64,000 nucleotides of DNA from Agarophyton chilense (GCA_030374765.1 JARGXX010000027.1:1148109-1212108); one strand, 5' to 3'; counted from the first letter of the stretch, positions 12,679 through 26,122 are shown. The notes: generated by a model from the letters alone, not told the origin. Translations and numbers: made by a program.

Positions 12679-14961
12679 TTGGACGCTCGTACACCTATTT
12701 GGTTTCAGGAAATCCCGCAAAGCAATACAGGATACCACTATTGGTCACCAATGGAACGAGCTAAAAGGAATACGCATGGTTCGAGCGCCCTGCCAAGCCA
12801 TAAAGATCCTAAAGGAGCACCGTCGGCTCAACCGATTCTGGAGAACCCCGAAGAGCTGCTCCGGCACCTTCGGGACAAAACCGTAAAGGTACATGGTCCG
12901 CCGCCTATGGCAACGGTACATCAAACGGAATTACCAATTGAGGTTGCAGCGGAGGAGCCATAGCCTCAGCTTGAAGAGCGAGCGAAAGCGCTCGTCACCC
13001 TCGCGGTCGAGGATGCATTAACCTTAAAGGAGAAGTCGGATACCCGGATGGTTCCGCCCTCAATCGATGTCGATGCATTTACCCGTATTGTGGTTGACCG
13101 AGCATCTCAGGAGCTGTCGGACAGGATACCCGAAATGGTGAAACAGTATCTCTTTACGGATGGTAGGGAGCATGTTTACCGCGCAGTGCAAGACATTTGG
13201 GTTTCCGAGGGATTCGCAGAATCCCGACCTACACAGGTGAACATCGCAAAACGCATACCACAAGGGTTCCAATTAAGTCATTCCACCCATTCCAAACACT
13301 TACCTACTGATAGTGAGTACCCACAAGGTTCAAAGCAAAGTCAAGAGGTCCCGGGGAAGGTAGATACTCAAGACATATACCTGCCACCAATTACTGGTTT
13401 CGTTCCAAAGGATACCCATGGAGGTGGTCCCAAGGACGATTCGTCAGACTCGTTGGATGAGGGACGGAGAAACTGAAAAGGGAAGAAGCGGAGGACGAAG
13501 ACGGGAAAGAATCGAGAGGGTGATTCAGACCCTGACTCGTCAGACTCCAGTTCCGATACGAGTTCATCGTCGGATGATGACCGTGAAGGTAAGAAGAAGA
13601 AGAAACCGTACAGGTCGACGAAGAAGTCGTTGAAAAAGAACCGAAAGGGTAAAAAGCGATACAATGAGTAGCCCGACTCTGAGTCGGACACCGATATGGA
13701 CCTGAAGCTGCACCAACCGTTGAACGATATGTTCACCAAGGGGATTGATTACAGCACTTATCGGTTGATCAACAAGTCTTCTGAATACACCCAAGAGGGT
13801 TGCTCAGAAGATTAATAAGCACCACAAGAAGCTCAGCTTCCAAATGGGTGACACAACCTTCACAGGTACGGATCCTATTGCGGTGATTGAGTTTCTACAG
13901 AAGTTCAAGCTTGCATGTGGCCAAAATGGGTTTTCCTAGGGCTCTGCTATGTGGCTATTTCAGTTTTATCTGAAAGGACCAGCATACTACTTGCTGTAGG
14001 GTAGGCTCCACGGCAATAACTTAGCGATGGATGAGGATGGCACAGAGATGTTGGAGTCATACCCAGAAGTGGTCATTTCCTTTTGTAAACACACGCCTCC
14101 GATGAGGTTGTCCAAGAGGCTTATTCGGAAGTCCTCACCTACCTTCAAAGGTCTGGGCAAACTGAATCGGAGTTTTCGCTCGCGCTGTGGAATCTGGCAA
14201 CCCGTTGTGGTAATTTGTTCACTACCTCGAAGTTAAAGTCGCTATTTGCCGACAATGTCGAAAAAGCGATCCGATCTTGGGTACGCAATTACCTGGCCAC
14301 TAATCGAAAGGTAGACTACAATGGGATGGCTCGATATTCCCAGGGCCTTGGAGATACCCTTCGGCTGGGAAAGAGACCAGCCATGCCTCCAACCTCGAAG
14401 GATAAATCGAAAAGGTCGGTCTTGGAAATTGAAGGCACCACAACCTCAGAGGGTAGCTCGCACATCGAAGTAACTACAGGGACCGCTATCCACTTGGTAG
14501 CGACCGAGGCCCGGTTCTCGAAATCTTCGACGGTAGGTAACTGGTCGTCAACCCGTACACCAAACTCGGTACAATCGCAGCCCAGTGCAATGAGCTCGCA
14601 GAAGATGCCAGGAACGAGCTCCCATAACTCGCCGCCCACATCCTACGCTACTGCTCCGACCACCCAAGTTTCGAAGCCCCCCTCAATGGTAACGCGAGAC
14701 CCCCAAACTGGAGGCCTCGTTTGCTGGTTATGTCTCGCGTCAGACCATTTCGCAAACAATTGCGCTATCTTACCTCCAGGGATGAGAGACCAGTTGATTC
14801 AGGCTCGCATGCAGAATCACCAACGTTTCTATAAGTCTTCAACGCAAGCACCAAATAGGTTCCAACCCCGTAAACCGGTACAGGTCAGTACCATCGAGGA
14901 AACTCCAAACTTGGACTCAACCCCTTCCGTACAGGAGGAAAACACCGAACGGTTGGCGTAA
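12679..14961 (+). pseudogene. gag of the gypsy element
   Basis: The first in-frame ATG is at 12751, although the open frame extends upstream. Stops in one frame occur at 12961 (TAG), 13474 (TGA) and 13669 (TAG). After a one-base frame change near 13800 come TAG at 13937 and 13997, and after another near 14085 the frame stays open to TAA at 14959-14961. The product has a Ser/Asp/Lys-rich low-complexity middle (13480-13720), then a capsid-like helical part, and a CCHC zinc knuckle (CWLCLASDHFANNC, near 14720-14765), which is the nucleic-acid-binding signature of gag. The role is particle formation and RNA packaging. The gag stop overlaps the pol start (TAATG), suggesting pol was expressed by reinitiation or frame change. 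Confidence 0.85.
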
Positions 14962-17900
14962 TGGCCGAACCCAACCTGCAATCGGAAGGCCAATCGATAC
15001 CCAGAACCTTGAAGGTGGAAGAGAACACGTCACAACCAGTTCCGGTTTGTCATATGAAGTACAACAACTATAAAGTACGTTCTTCAATGTGTTTGTACGA
15101 TCGCCTTGCGGTTCAAGTCAGCTGCGTGTTGGATACAGGGGCCGGCCCAAACGTCCTGAACTCCCGCGTCATACCTGAGGCGGTACTTGGGAACTTGAGC
15201 CGACCTCCCGACAACAATCCGCTGGTGAATGCAAATGAGCGCCCATTAAACCTTCAAGGTATGCTCACCACTGTGCTGCAGCTCGGACACCTCAAGGTAA
15301 GACTGCAATTCTTTGTTGTCGACCGTCTACCAACAGACTGCCTACTAGGTACGAACTTTATTGACAGACATGTCAAAGAAATCCTTCCTGGTTCCCGTAC
15401 CGTCGCCCTACGTCACGGGGGACGAATTGCCATTTTAGGTAATACGGAAACCAAACGGGGATGGTTCGTCAAACCGAAGAGGACGATATCCACCGAAACG
15501 GTCTCCAACAAAGTGCGCATTACCAAACAGGTTCTTATCCCGCCAATGCACCAAATATTGGTACCGGTGTCATGTGGGACCCCGGGCTGCTGATACGACA
15601 AAACCATCAGAGGTAAGCACATCGAAACCTCACCTTGATGGCCAACGGGATTGTCGACAACATCCCAAATCAATCTTTTAAGGTGTATCTCAGTAACTTC
15701 AGCAGTCACGACGTGAAGTTGCCGAAAAATACCAATGTTGGCATCACACTACCGGCACTACAAGGTGTCTTCACCGTAGCTCACACTGATCTCGGCGAGA
15801 TCGCCTTCGATAAGGAAGGGGGGTGCGCAAATGCGTTCATAACCACAAAGGTATCGATAAACACAAACTAGGAATCAAAGATAACCGATAAGGCATCGGT
15901 AGACAAAGAAGAAGAACCTGACACTGAGAAGAAATGGAAAGATACAGTCCAGATCGGTGAAGATAACGGCAAACTGCGGGGCCGTATTCTCGACCTTCTG
16001 GAGGAGTTCGAAACCATGTGGTCCGTCCATCTGGGCCAAATTAAGGCCACTCATCATCGCATCGAGCTCCTCCCTGACTCGAAGCCGATTTATCAGCAAC
16101 CATACCGTGCAGGTCCGAAGGCGAGAGAAGTAGAACTCAAAGAAGTGGAGCGAATGCTCTAAGAAGGTGTAATTGAACCAGCCAGTTCAGATTGGGCTAT
16201 TCCCTTGGTTCTGGTTCAGAAGAAAGAAGATTACCGTATAATGTTCTGTGTGAACTACAGGAGGCTCAATTGCGTGACCGTCAGGGATTCGTACACGATA
16301 CCTAGAATAGATGAGTGCATCGACTCCTTGACAGATGCGCATATATTTACCACGTTGGATGCCCATTGTGGATATTGGCAGGTACCCATAGCTGAGGAAG
16401 ATCGTGACAAAACGACCTTCACGTGCCATGCAGGTTTTTGGGCTTCACGCGGATGCCTTATCGGGTTACGCAATGCTCCAGCCACCTCTCAAAGGGCGCT
16501 GGACATCATCCTCTCGAAGGTTAAGTGGAAACCCGCCTTGGTATACATCGATGATGTAATCATCGACTCCAGATCGGTAGAAGAGCATTTTGTTCACGTG
16601 CGCACCTTACTAACCCTCCTAGATGAGGCGGGGGTGACGCTGAAGCTACGCAAATGCGTGAAGTTGCGTCGAGCAACATTAGAGCCGTACAGGAGGTCAA
16701 GGTGCCACGATCCCAGACAGACGTACGGTCCTTTAAAGGTTTTTGCAACTTCTATTGTCGCTTCGTGAAAGGATTCGCGAGAGTAGCGGCTACCCTCAAC
16801 AAGAAGCACCAAAAAGGTGAACCCCAACGGTTTGAGAATCTGTCGAACGACGAAATGGATACCTTTGAGGTGTTGAAACGAGCGCTGTTGTCACCGCCAA
16901 TTTTAGCGTTACCGAAAACAGGTCTACCGTACACGCCGGATACAGATGTATCCCATGCCCAAATTGGTTGTTGTCTCTTGCAGGAGCAGCACAACGGAGA
17001 CAAATTACCTATAGGGTACTGGAGCCGCGCTATGAAGGAGGCGCAGCAGAACTACACGGTAACTGAGAAGGAATGTCTAGCAGTAGTGTGGAGCATGTTG
17101 ATGCTCCGTCTATACCTTTATGGAGAGCGCTTTACGTTGTGCACGGACCACTACTTCTTAAGGTGGATCCTCGGACTCGCAGATGCGCCTGGTAGACTTG
17201 CCCGTTGGAGGTCGAGACTTTAGGAGTTTGAATACGACGTACAGTACCGTCCAGGTATCAAGCACAACATAGCTGACGCTATGTCACGCTTAAACACCTC
17301 AGGGTTAGAGACAGAACCTGTGGACGATGATATCCCTTGCAGTTTAGTGTCATCAAACCAAAATGGTACTGGCGAACACCTAGAAGGATGTTGGGACGTA
17401 CCTGAAGAAGGTGCCTTGCGGAACACCGACATGGCAACGCAGATACTGACCCTAGAGGAAACGAACGTCATGCCCGTTACCCGAGAGGAATTTCTACGAA
17501 AACAGGCCCAAGATGCATACTGCACAACCCTGGCTGACCAAATTGGTTTCAAAGGATCACCGTTCGATGTGGACCACAATTGGTACATCGTGAGAAGGTC
17601 AACCTTGGATGGTAGCCTTCAGAAGGTGGTTCCGAAGGCGCTGCGCCCTAGAGTATTGTATCTCGCGCAATACCCGCGACTATCGGGACACCCCGGTGCC
17701 ACCATGATGTATTACACATTGAGGCAACAGTTCTATTGGCCTCAAATGGCCCATGATGTCTATACATTTGTAGGTCAATGCAAGTCTTGTGTTCCTACCC
17801 GCGGTGGTATTCGAAAGCATCGAAAGTACCTAAAGCTGTTGCCAGCAGCGGGTCCACTGGAGTTTGTTGCGATAGACCTTCTAGGACCACTTCCCAAAAC

Positions 17901-19182
17901 CAAGAATGGGTATCAGCACATTCTAGTGATCACCGACAGGTTCTCGAAGCTCACGAGAGCGATACCTTTAAAGGAGACGAAGTCAACAACGCTGTCGATC
18001 GTGTTCCTCAACAATTGGGTACACCCGTATGGTGCACCACTGTACCTACTTACCGATAATGGTTCAAACCTGGCATCGAAATTCTTCGAAGCAGTCTGTA
18101 ACCTCTTGGGTATCAAGCACTATTTCACTACTGCCTACAACCCACAGACGAACGAACAGGTCGAACACTTTAACCACACATTGGTATCAAGGCTACGACA
18201 CTATACGGAAGAGCACCAAACTGGGTGGGATGAGCTGGTGCAACCGCTCACCTACTCCTATAACCTTCAGGTACACCGGTAAACACAGACCACTCCCTTT
18301 GATTTGGTTCTTTCGCGACACCCGCCAGGTATTGTAGTGCAGGGAGATCATACCACCAGCATTGCAGCTGGCGCACTGAGACCTGTCCATGTCAAGCGGA
18401 ATACCCTCGTGAGGTTGAGGAAGGCTCTCAAACATGCAAAGAGCCGCCTCACTTCAGCCCAGAAGCGGTACAAGGCCGACTACGACCGTAGGGTAACCAA
18501 AGTGGTTTCTGTATCTTCGGGACAATATGTCTGCATAGACAACCCACCTTCAGGTAAAAAACCACGACCGGGTGATGCAGCAGACGATGAAGCTATTGAC
18601 AGATATATCAAGTCGAAGCTTCTACCTAAATCAGTGGGACCTTATAATGTATTGAACACATCAGACCACACCGTTACGGTTGACCAAGATGGAATACCGA
18701 ATACGATACCAATTGACCGTAATACGGTAGCACCTGAAAAGGTTCAACATCGCATTGATGCAGGCACCTCAGCCCGAGGGTCGAGAGCGGTAGCTCTGTG
18801 CACTCGACCCTCGGAGGACCCCATTCCAAATGAGGTAAATGATGAACTAAAACGGGATGATCCAGATTACAACCCTTTATCAGGGACGGAAATGGAACCT
18901 CACGCTGAAACAGCGGGAGCTCCCACACGCGAAGCTCCCAACTCGGAACATAGGAACCCTCGAGGTAGCGTTCCCCCGAAAGATCAGGACCAAATATCAG
19001 AGGAATTTCCCGTTGACCGTCTGGTGGGCCACAAGCGAACCTACAATGGTCTGAAGGACACTGTCAGGTGGTACGGCTGGGGGCAAGAAGGGGACACCCT
19101 CGAACCCCCAGCCACAATACCCACACACTTCCGTATCAGGTATTGGCACCGTCGCAAGGAGCCGATGCCTGTAGACGGCTAA
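14961..19182 (+). pseudogene. pol of the gypsy element: protease, RT, RNase H, integrase, chromodomain
   Basis: Domains in order are: aspartic protease (LDTGAGPNVLN near 15130); reverse transcriptase with the YIDDV active site near 16545; RNase H ending with TDHYFLRWIL near 17145; integrase with an HHCC-like zinc site (GHPGATMMY, CKSC near 17690-17790) and catalytic Asp, Asp (LLTDNGSN near 18050) and Glu (NEQVEHFN near 18155); and a chromodomain-like end (DTVRWYGWGQEGDTLEP near 19050). Interruptions are a TGA and frame change near 15591-15635, TAG at 15869, TAA at 16160, a frame change near 16670, TAG at 17221 and TAA at 18280. The first His of the integrase zinc site reads Tyr, another sign of decay. 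A chromodomain marks chromovirus-type elements, which target particular chromatin. Confidence 0.9.
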
Positions 19183-19205
19183 CCTTAGACCTCCGTGGTA
19201 CTCAG

Positions 19206-19881
19206 TGTAGTCAGTGTAGTATCCGCTCTAACGGAGAGAGCAGACACCTGCGACAGCGTTCGGACTGCCGATGGGTCGCTTGCGGCGAAGGAAAAGGGGT
19301 GGTAGAGCTACAACACCAGCGAGCTGGAAGTGGGGTGTAAGGCCACTACTCGCCAGCGAGGGTGAACAGTGCAACTGTGAAACGTTGATGGAACGTAGGT
19401 ACGAGACGGCTCGTGAAGTGGTTGGGGGCTGACTATCTATTATAGCTCGTCCGGATCTCCGGTTAAGGAATCCTAAGCGAGGAACAGAATGGTCAGGATG
19501 CCCATGTTGTCTCCTTTACTTGGGGTCGGCGCTCACCTCTGGTACACTATACACTGTGTACCAGGGTGAGTGCTCAAATAGACATATAAATAATACCCAG
19601 TGGTCAGCCACTTAGCCAAACCACTGTATGGGTATGGTCTCTAATGGACGTCTAGCTACAAAGGGTAGTAAAGCCCTCCACGTGGATCGCCACTACATGC
19701 GCCGTTGCAAGCCACTCCACTCGTGATACCACGTATTCCAACAATGTACCCTGCCTCCTGGCATCCTACGCGGTGTGCCGTTTCATATCACAAGTCTGAT
19801 GACATCACTCACTTATGAGTTCCAACCGCGACTTCGCGAAAAATCAGCCTATCGAATTCCCAGCCATAGTAGAATAGTACA
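19206..19881 (+). mobile_element. Solo LTR, family B, nested in the gypsy element
   Basis: It contains TGTAGTATCCGC at 19215, preceded by a 9-base repeat of its own first bases, and ends GTAGAATAGTACA. Flanks CTCAG and CTGAG differ by one base and may be the target duplication. It aligns with 9343-10058 in inverse orientation. It lies just after the pol stop, so it is younger than the host element. Confidence 0.75.
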
Positions 19882-20023
19882 CTGAGGCCTAAGGAAGGGG
19901 GAGAAAAGACGTCATTTTCCGCAGAAGGTGGAAGCATATGCGTGTCAGATTACCTACAACGGAGGACACGAAAGAACATCCAAATGTAACAGTAGAGGAG
20001 ACAAAAAGAGACAAAAATTTACT

Positions 20024-22315
20024 TTAAGAAGGACCTGTCGGTTTAAAAGCAATGGAATCAGGAGGACCCGTGTTATTGACCACCCAAGGAGGAAAACTTG
20101 CATAAATGCTAGGAGCCATCGACCTAGGAGGGAGCGAAGGAGCGGTAGCCCCGCCACTGGGGAGAGGAGTCGAAACAAAAAGAGGATGAACGAAAGGAAC
20201 CGCCGGAGTTGGTTGCAAAACCGCAGGGATCAAGTTAGCACCTAGAAGAGGATCCGTCAAAGAATCAGAAGGCGCAGCAGCAGAGAGGCTTGCCAGATTG
20301 GCAACCTGACGGGTGGCCAGTTGGTACAGATTCCGGAACTCACCAAGTTGGTTCAGCGCCTTCATGTATTGCGCATGGCGTGGCAGCAAACCTTCAAGGA
20401 GCGTTAATGCAGGAACCACGGAGGTAGGCCCAGCCCTCTGAAAGTTGGTGACGCAAGACTGGAGAATTCGAGCCAGCAAACCGACCACGGCCGGAGAATC
20501 CATCATAGGTTGAGGCGGAGGACGAGCAATACCCGCCAACAGAGGTCGAACCGGACGAGCAACCCGCGAGGAGCGCGGTTGAGTAGGAGTCACACCCGTA
20601 GTGATAGGCGACTTACGACCTTGAGGTAACGGCTCGGATGGGAAGGGACCAACATAACGACCAACTGGTGTCTCCACAGTACCGTGATAAGGTTCGGGGC
20701 TCCCGGGAGCTCCATAAACAGGAGGCTCCCCGAGATAATATTGGGCGTGGCGAGGCACAATCTCCTAAGTTGCGGGATCGAAAGCCTTCCAACCTTGATG
20801 GGAATCCCAATGGTAATTCTTGCTCTGCTCGAGATACGAGTCCAAGTCCTTCACGGTATAATCGGTCCTCTCCACGATGTTCTCGTAACCAAATCAGAAA
20901 TTATCCTGGGCAACCCTCGGAGGTATGAGGAAGATGCGACCTATAGGTTGAACACCATCTCGGTATATGTCAGAGTGGGGATTGCAACAATCCTAATCGA
21001 TACCGTAACGGGCGGCCTCCAGAGCCAGGATGGCAACCTACACGGTCCACTCCGAGAGGGCAATCGACCAAATGAGGTAATACCGCTCTAGGTTCCGGGA
21101 AATCTGACTCCCGAAGTACGCCAAAACCGGCGGAGTGGGCACGCTCAGAGATAACGGAACCTCATAGGACTCCCACCACTATGGTCGAAGCACGTACCAA
21201 TCGCGTCTACCCTTCGTAGGTTGTGAGAAGTACTCGACGTTATGAAACATATGCATAATGCGATTGTAAGAGTTGCGAGTGCGAACGCAACTCTCCGTCG
21301 CTGCATCCTCGCCCCACCTGCTACGGTCAGCCCAATTGATAGTAGTGAAAGGCCGATTCAGGGAAACCAAGTCAGGTGAAACCGGAAGGAAAGTTTCCGG
21401 AACAGACGGGTACTGGCACACTTGCACCACCAATCGACGGTAATAATCCAGCTCCGGTTCGATGCGCACATACTGCAAGCCGCTCAGATACATCGGCGGG
21501 ATGAAATACCTCAAATATGTATGACGCTGCAGACTCTGGTAACATTCCATTCGACCCTGACGAGGTTGAGGCTCTTGGTCCCTTTTCTTCAAGAGCAATG
21601 GAACGGAGCGGAAGCTCTCGCAGTCCCAACGGGACAAACCCAAGTAGGTATCCAATTGTGGTCTAGTGGGATCTGCCGGAAATGACGAATTCCCCACAGC
21701 CACAGGCCAATCGTGCTTCAACAGGTCACTGTGCGTCACCTGGTCGAAGTTAATACCAAAAGGTCCATACTGACTCGTCGTCCGGTTCGCCGCACCAAAC
21801 GCGATATTGTGAGCCCAATTGGTTTGTGTTGTCGGAGGAAGTCCACCACTGCGTTGGTATGGGTCAGCCGGAGTCCCAAGGGAGAACTGTGTCTCAGGGA
21901 CAAACACGCTGCGAAAACCAATGTTGGTAGGCGTTCGAGAAGTCGAGAGAGTCACCTTCTTGGTAATAACAACGCGTCCACGGCCACGCGATGGGCCGCT
22001 ACCTGACATGGTTGGGAAGGCCCGACGAACGAGGTGATGACTCGACCTCCACCGTTGCGGTGAACACCAGCGGGTATTCATCCTTCTGAAGTGGCGCCTC
22101 TTCGGTCCGTTCTGAGGAGGCGGCCAACGTATCCAACCCTTCCGGTTGTACCGACATTGACCTTTCAGGTGCAACAATTGCCATCGTACGAGCACGAGCG
22201 GTTCCAGACCTTTGAGGTATCGTGGAGCGGGACCAATCCGACATTGAAGGCATAACTGCAGGGTATCAGTCCCCTCCGAATCGCCGACTTCTTCAACCTC
22301 AATGGTAACCGGCAT
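20024..22315 (-). pseudogene. Antisense accessory reading frame between pol and the 3' LTR
   Basis: On the minus strand a single frame of about 763 codons runs from an ATG at 22313-22315 to 20024, interrupted only by four stops, all TAG (21179-21181, 21038-21040, 20993-20995, 20765-20767). Composition stays protein-like across the stops, with several Trp/Tyr-rich stretches, an Arg/Gly run near 22000, and a Pro-rich C-terminal third. I recognise no domain. Antisense frames in this position are known from some plant LTR elements. This could be such an accessory gene or a captured host gene. Confidence 0.55.
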
Positions 22316-23161
22316 CTCACGTCTCTTGAGCGCTGGTGCTGCTTATGGGGACGACCCACCCCTTCGAGGTATCGGTGACAAATCCACGATGCGGCGCGAA
22401 GTGCATCGACGTGGCACCGAATGGGTTCGAATGCGTGCGTGGAGGTGGCGCGATAATGTCATCGCATTAAGGGTGAACAGGAATGCAAAACCGGAAACAG
22501 GTCGCGCAATTCCTGACGGGGCCGCTCAAAACCAGTAAGGTCTCACAACCGGAAGCGCCCACCAAAGACCTAGACCAACACCTCAATGGTTGTATCGACG
22601 CAGGCTCAGGCGCCACAGGCACCACAAGTCAATCCTTAAAAGGTAGACGAAACTTGAAAGGTCGAGAAGCCAGGAAACCTTCACGGAAAGCCCGACAGCA
22701 CGATTACGGTCGCGACGCCGCCAATTAAGGGCGGCACTACCTGAAGGGTTCTTGAGCCGAGGGAACGACGAGCCGGGACGGCGCTGAGCAGGGACCTAGG
22801 AGGGAACTGAAGTTTGAGTAACCGGGAAAAGTTGAGATGCCAACTTGGTTAGACAGGGGGCTATGCGGAAGCAGAACCGCAAGCAAGCAGGGCCACTACC
22901 AAAAAGATGTCCACGAGCGCGCTAGTTACACTGCATCGCCCTCATGACAGTCCCTACCTGAATGGTTGTCGCTCAATTAGTGCGCCGCCGTAGTCGCTCG
23001 CCCTCCCAAACCGACACTGGCGCCGAGTTCTGAACCTCAATGGATCGCGCGTCGCGCACCGTGAGCAACCGCCAACAGAGACCACTACAATGCCCGCGCC
23101 GCTGGCGCTCACTATACCTTTATAGTTTGATTGAAGGAGACACGGGGCGTGCCTCACGGGT
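22316..23161. other. Gypsy internal non-coding stretch
   Basis: Lies between the antisense frame and the polypurine tract. Open frames are short and I recognise nothing. It may hold the promoter of the antisense frame. Confidence 0.4.
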
Positions 23162-23172
23162 AAAAAAGGGGG
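23162..23172 (+). promoter_or_regulatory. Polypurine tract of the gypsy element
   Basis: AAAAAAGGGGG lies two bases upstream of the 3' LTR, the expected place for plus-strand priming. Confidence 0.8.
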
Positions 23173-23174
23173 TC

Positions 23175-24687
23175 TGTCGTATAGTGGCTGAAGGTCTGAC
23201 CTTTGAGGTTGTCGATATACTACACTGACCTTGTAGATGATGGATGCAAGGGTTCATCGGCCATGCAGCTCCGGGCGAGCTACCATCTAGGTGTTGTCAG
23301 CCACTTGTAGTGTTGACATGTACGTTTTGGTTGATTAATTGTTAGTAGTTGTAATTGAAGGACAATGCCCTTCAAGGGGGGTTTCTTCGCAGGACTTAGA
23401 AGTTTCGCTCGCTTGAGGAATAGCTTGGGCTATGACAAGCTATACCGCTATTGCGTGCTGACGGCCTGTTAGGACCAGAAGTGCACACGGGTGGAACACG
23501 TGGACTGCACGGATGCCAACGCTCGAGTACGAGGCGTGCCACACGTGGCCCGGATTCTACCTAATGGTTAGTATTATTTAGTAATTTTTAGTATTTATTT
23601 GGCTACGCTATCGCTATTTAGTGTCTATTTTTCGAGCACGCGCCCACTTTCAGGGGCAGCGCGCCACACTACTTAGAAGGTTGAATACTGGTCCCCAGTA
23701 AAGACCCTCTTGGGAGATCCAAGGAGGGAGTCTTGGCTCTGAACTTTTCGTCTTCGGCGCGTCTTCACCGCATACTGCTTGAGCGCCCGTTGCCCGTTAG
23801 TTCATCCACCCCTCTGTCGACCAGAGTGCTACCACCACCGCGGGTTCATATTTAATCGCCGACACTTGTCGTAGTCTCGCCCTTGTATAGGGATTCGCCC
23901 CCGTTTTTCTCTTGTTCTCCTTTTTGGCTCTCGTGAATGGCCACACCACTCACCCCGCTCGTCCACCTCATACGAGTGTTTCCTCGCTCCTTTTCCGACA
24001 ATCGCCGTGGTACCGCTCCGCCTAGGATTGGTCACACCCCGGACTGTGCCGTGCTCACCTAAACACTCTAGGTATATCCCGCTGGATTGGCCTCGGTCTT
24101 ACAACCGACTTCGTCGTGCCTTTCCAGAGTGGCTCTGTTTCTGTGCTCCGCTGTATTGCGTCTCCTCCGCCTGAGGCGTGTCTCTCAAGAGAGGAAGATC
24201 CCGGGCATCTTCGTGGTGTCTCCGCTCCAAGCGTTGTTCTACAGTAATTGTAATTATACTTGTTGTATTACAGTAGTGGAGTGGCCACCTGGCACTGTAG
24301 CCAGTGTTGGCCAGCTCTCAGACACTAGGTCAGAGACCGTGCCTTGTTGGCACCTCCCGGGTGATCTGCAGAGTGCAGTTCACTGCATATGGGGAACTGC
24401 ACCTGCCCCATTCTAATTTGATAAAGACAGGTACCACTTGGGTCACAAATATACCTTTTGGTTCATTGTTTCTCAACTATCACATAGGCTTTCCCGCGCG
24501 TCGACGCCTACCATCGTTCAGGGTAGTGCCCCGCCGTTTGCCCCTGCGGGTTTTCAAGGTGCCCTGTCACCATCGAGGTTTATTACGTCTACCTTCTAAG
24601 GTTGAGCGTCATCACGCTTTCTAAGGTTGAGCGTCACTAAGCTCCCGAAACAAGACATTAGCAGACCTCAGAGGTGATTGTACGAGA
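23175..24687 (+). repeat. 3' LTR of the gypsy element, carrying an inserted solo LTR
   Basis: Begins TGTCGTATAGTGG and matches the 5' LTR up to 23355, then resumes at about 24244 after an 888-bp insertion. Ends next to the ATGCC target duplication. Confidence 0.88.
23356..24243. mobile_element. Solo LTR, family C, nested in the gypsy 3' LTR
   Basis: Starts TGAAGGACAATG and ends TTCTACA, with perfect GTAAT duplications at 23351-23355 and 24244-24248. The uninterrupted 5' LTR shows the empty site. No coding capacity. TG and CA termini occur in either reading, so its orientation is undetermined. Only this copy is seen in the window. Confidence 0.85.
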
Positions 24688-24692
24688 ATGCC

Positions 24693-26122
24693 GGAGCACA
24701 GAAATTTGCTACTTGTGGTGCATCTTTTCGGACGTTGGGAACTTCGTTCGTATTTCTTTATAAGATAGATGAGTACTGAAACGGGAACCAGGAGACAGGC
24801 TTAAAGAATTTCAGATTTTGTCAAAGTGCTGCTAACACTTTTCATGTTGTGGATAGGAGGGATTATGGTGAGCGAGGGTGGAGATGGTGGTTGGCTCTAC
24901 CATATCCTATTAAAGGGTGATAGTATCTGTTCACTTACGTGCAAGTTACTAGAAAACGCATCTGAAAATCTTGGGCGGGTACCGCTTGCCTCCCCCTAGA
25001 TTCTCAGATCTGGGACAGGAGCAAGCCTTCCTGTCCTACTTCCATTGGTCAACCGTTTCAGATTCCGGGAAAGTGGGCGTTTTTAGATGCCCCCACTGGA
25101 TCCACAGATCCGCCTCCAAATTCTCGAATCAACAGCTCGTCGCAAGGGTTTTATTTCGCGAACAATGTGGTCTAAAGGACACGAAGTGTATTTGGCGCTA
25201 TTTTTTTCAAGAGATATAAATTTGATAAGCACTCTTCCGAGGGTATTAAACCCCATACACAAAGTTATTTCTTTGGAACGGCCCTATGATTAACGCACAT
25301 AAAGCTTTTTATAGCGGACAAATACGTTCAAATCCACGTACAACTTACGATTACATTTAACCTCAAGTAGTACGTCATCGATAGCCCAAATTTCGTCTAG
25401 TATCCCTACTAAAAGGCACACCAATCACACCTAAAGCTCCGAGAGAGTGGGAAGGTAGACCCTTGTGCCATTCAGTAATGCTTGTGAACCATCCTCTCCA
25501 CACTATGCAACAATGAGCTTTGTCTCGATGTCAGAGGTCCATACGAATGTTACTGGCCCAGGAGACTACCTCGATCAAAGCAATATTCTGATACCTCCCA
25601 AACTCAAAACGGGCACGGACAAACTTCTATGGTGAGAAGCAGTCAATGAGAGGGCTGAAATCTTACTAGCATGCGCTAAAAGAGGCTACTCGAGAGCCAA
25701 AGGGGCTGCAGCAACTCTTTGAATGAGATTGCATCGGTCGCTCGAATTCTCGAAGAAAGAAAATCGTTAAGAAGACCGTTCGCACAGGAGAAGTAGTCCA
25801 TATCCTGTTATATAAAGATGAGTTCGTACACCAGATGGCAATAATGAAGAAGATTATCAGCCTAATTGCTAAAGACTCAACCCTGGATAGACTGCGCTGG
25901 ATATTTTGCCTATGTAAGGAAGTAATCTGTTTTAAACGTGGGTCAGGGGAGTTTATCGTGGCATATGTCGGACATTTTGTGGGTGCGGCACTGTCTTATC
26001 AAAACCTGACCAATTCCGACCAGGAATTCAGCGACAGCAAAAACTTTGCTACAATCCTGTTAGTGAACGCCAGCTTCTCCTCTCAGACTCTCACTAATAT
26101 CATGAACAACCTAATTGTTTGA
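24693..26122. other. Unassigned stretch left of the Copia element
   Basis: No supported gene. Weak frames at 24971-25293 and 25835-26122 (+) have no known motif. Bases 25465-25552 repeat the tail of the decayed gene at 34257-34332, so part of this stretch is a second, more broken copy of that locus. Confidence 0.4.
25465..25552 (+). repeat. Duplicate of the tail of the gene at 30971-34351
   Basis: Shares AGTAATGCTTGTGAACCATC and the following ~50 bases with 34257-34332, with scattered differences. It shows that sequence on both sides of the Copia insertion derives from related copies. Confidence 0.75.

Larger units (their letters stand above)
11970..24687 (+). mobile_element. Full-length Ty3/gypsy (chromodomain) retrotransposon, decayed, with nested insertions
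   Basis: LTRs at 11970-12603 and 23175-24687 are related throughout, and the whole is flanked by identical ATGCC at 11965-11969 and 24688-24692. The order is 5' LTR, primer-binding site, gag, pol (protease, reverse transcriptase, RNase H, integrase, chromodomain), an antisense frame, a polypurine tract and the 3' LTR. Two solo LTRs are nested in it (19206-19881 in the internal region, 23356-24243 in the 3' LTR), which accounts for much of the 12.7 kb length. Coding frames contain many stops and several frameshifts, so it cannot move on its own. Confidence 0.92.
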
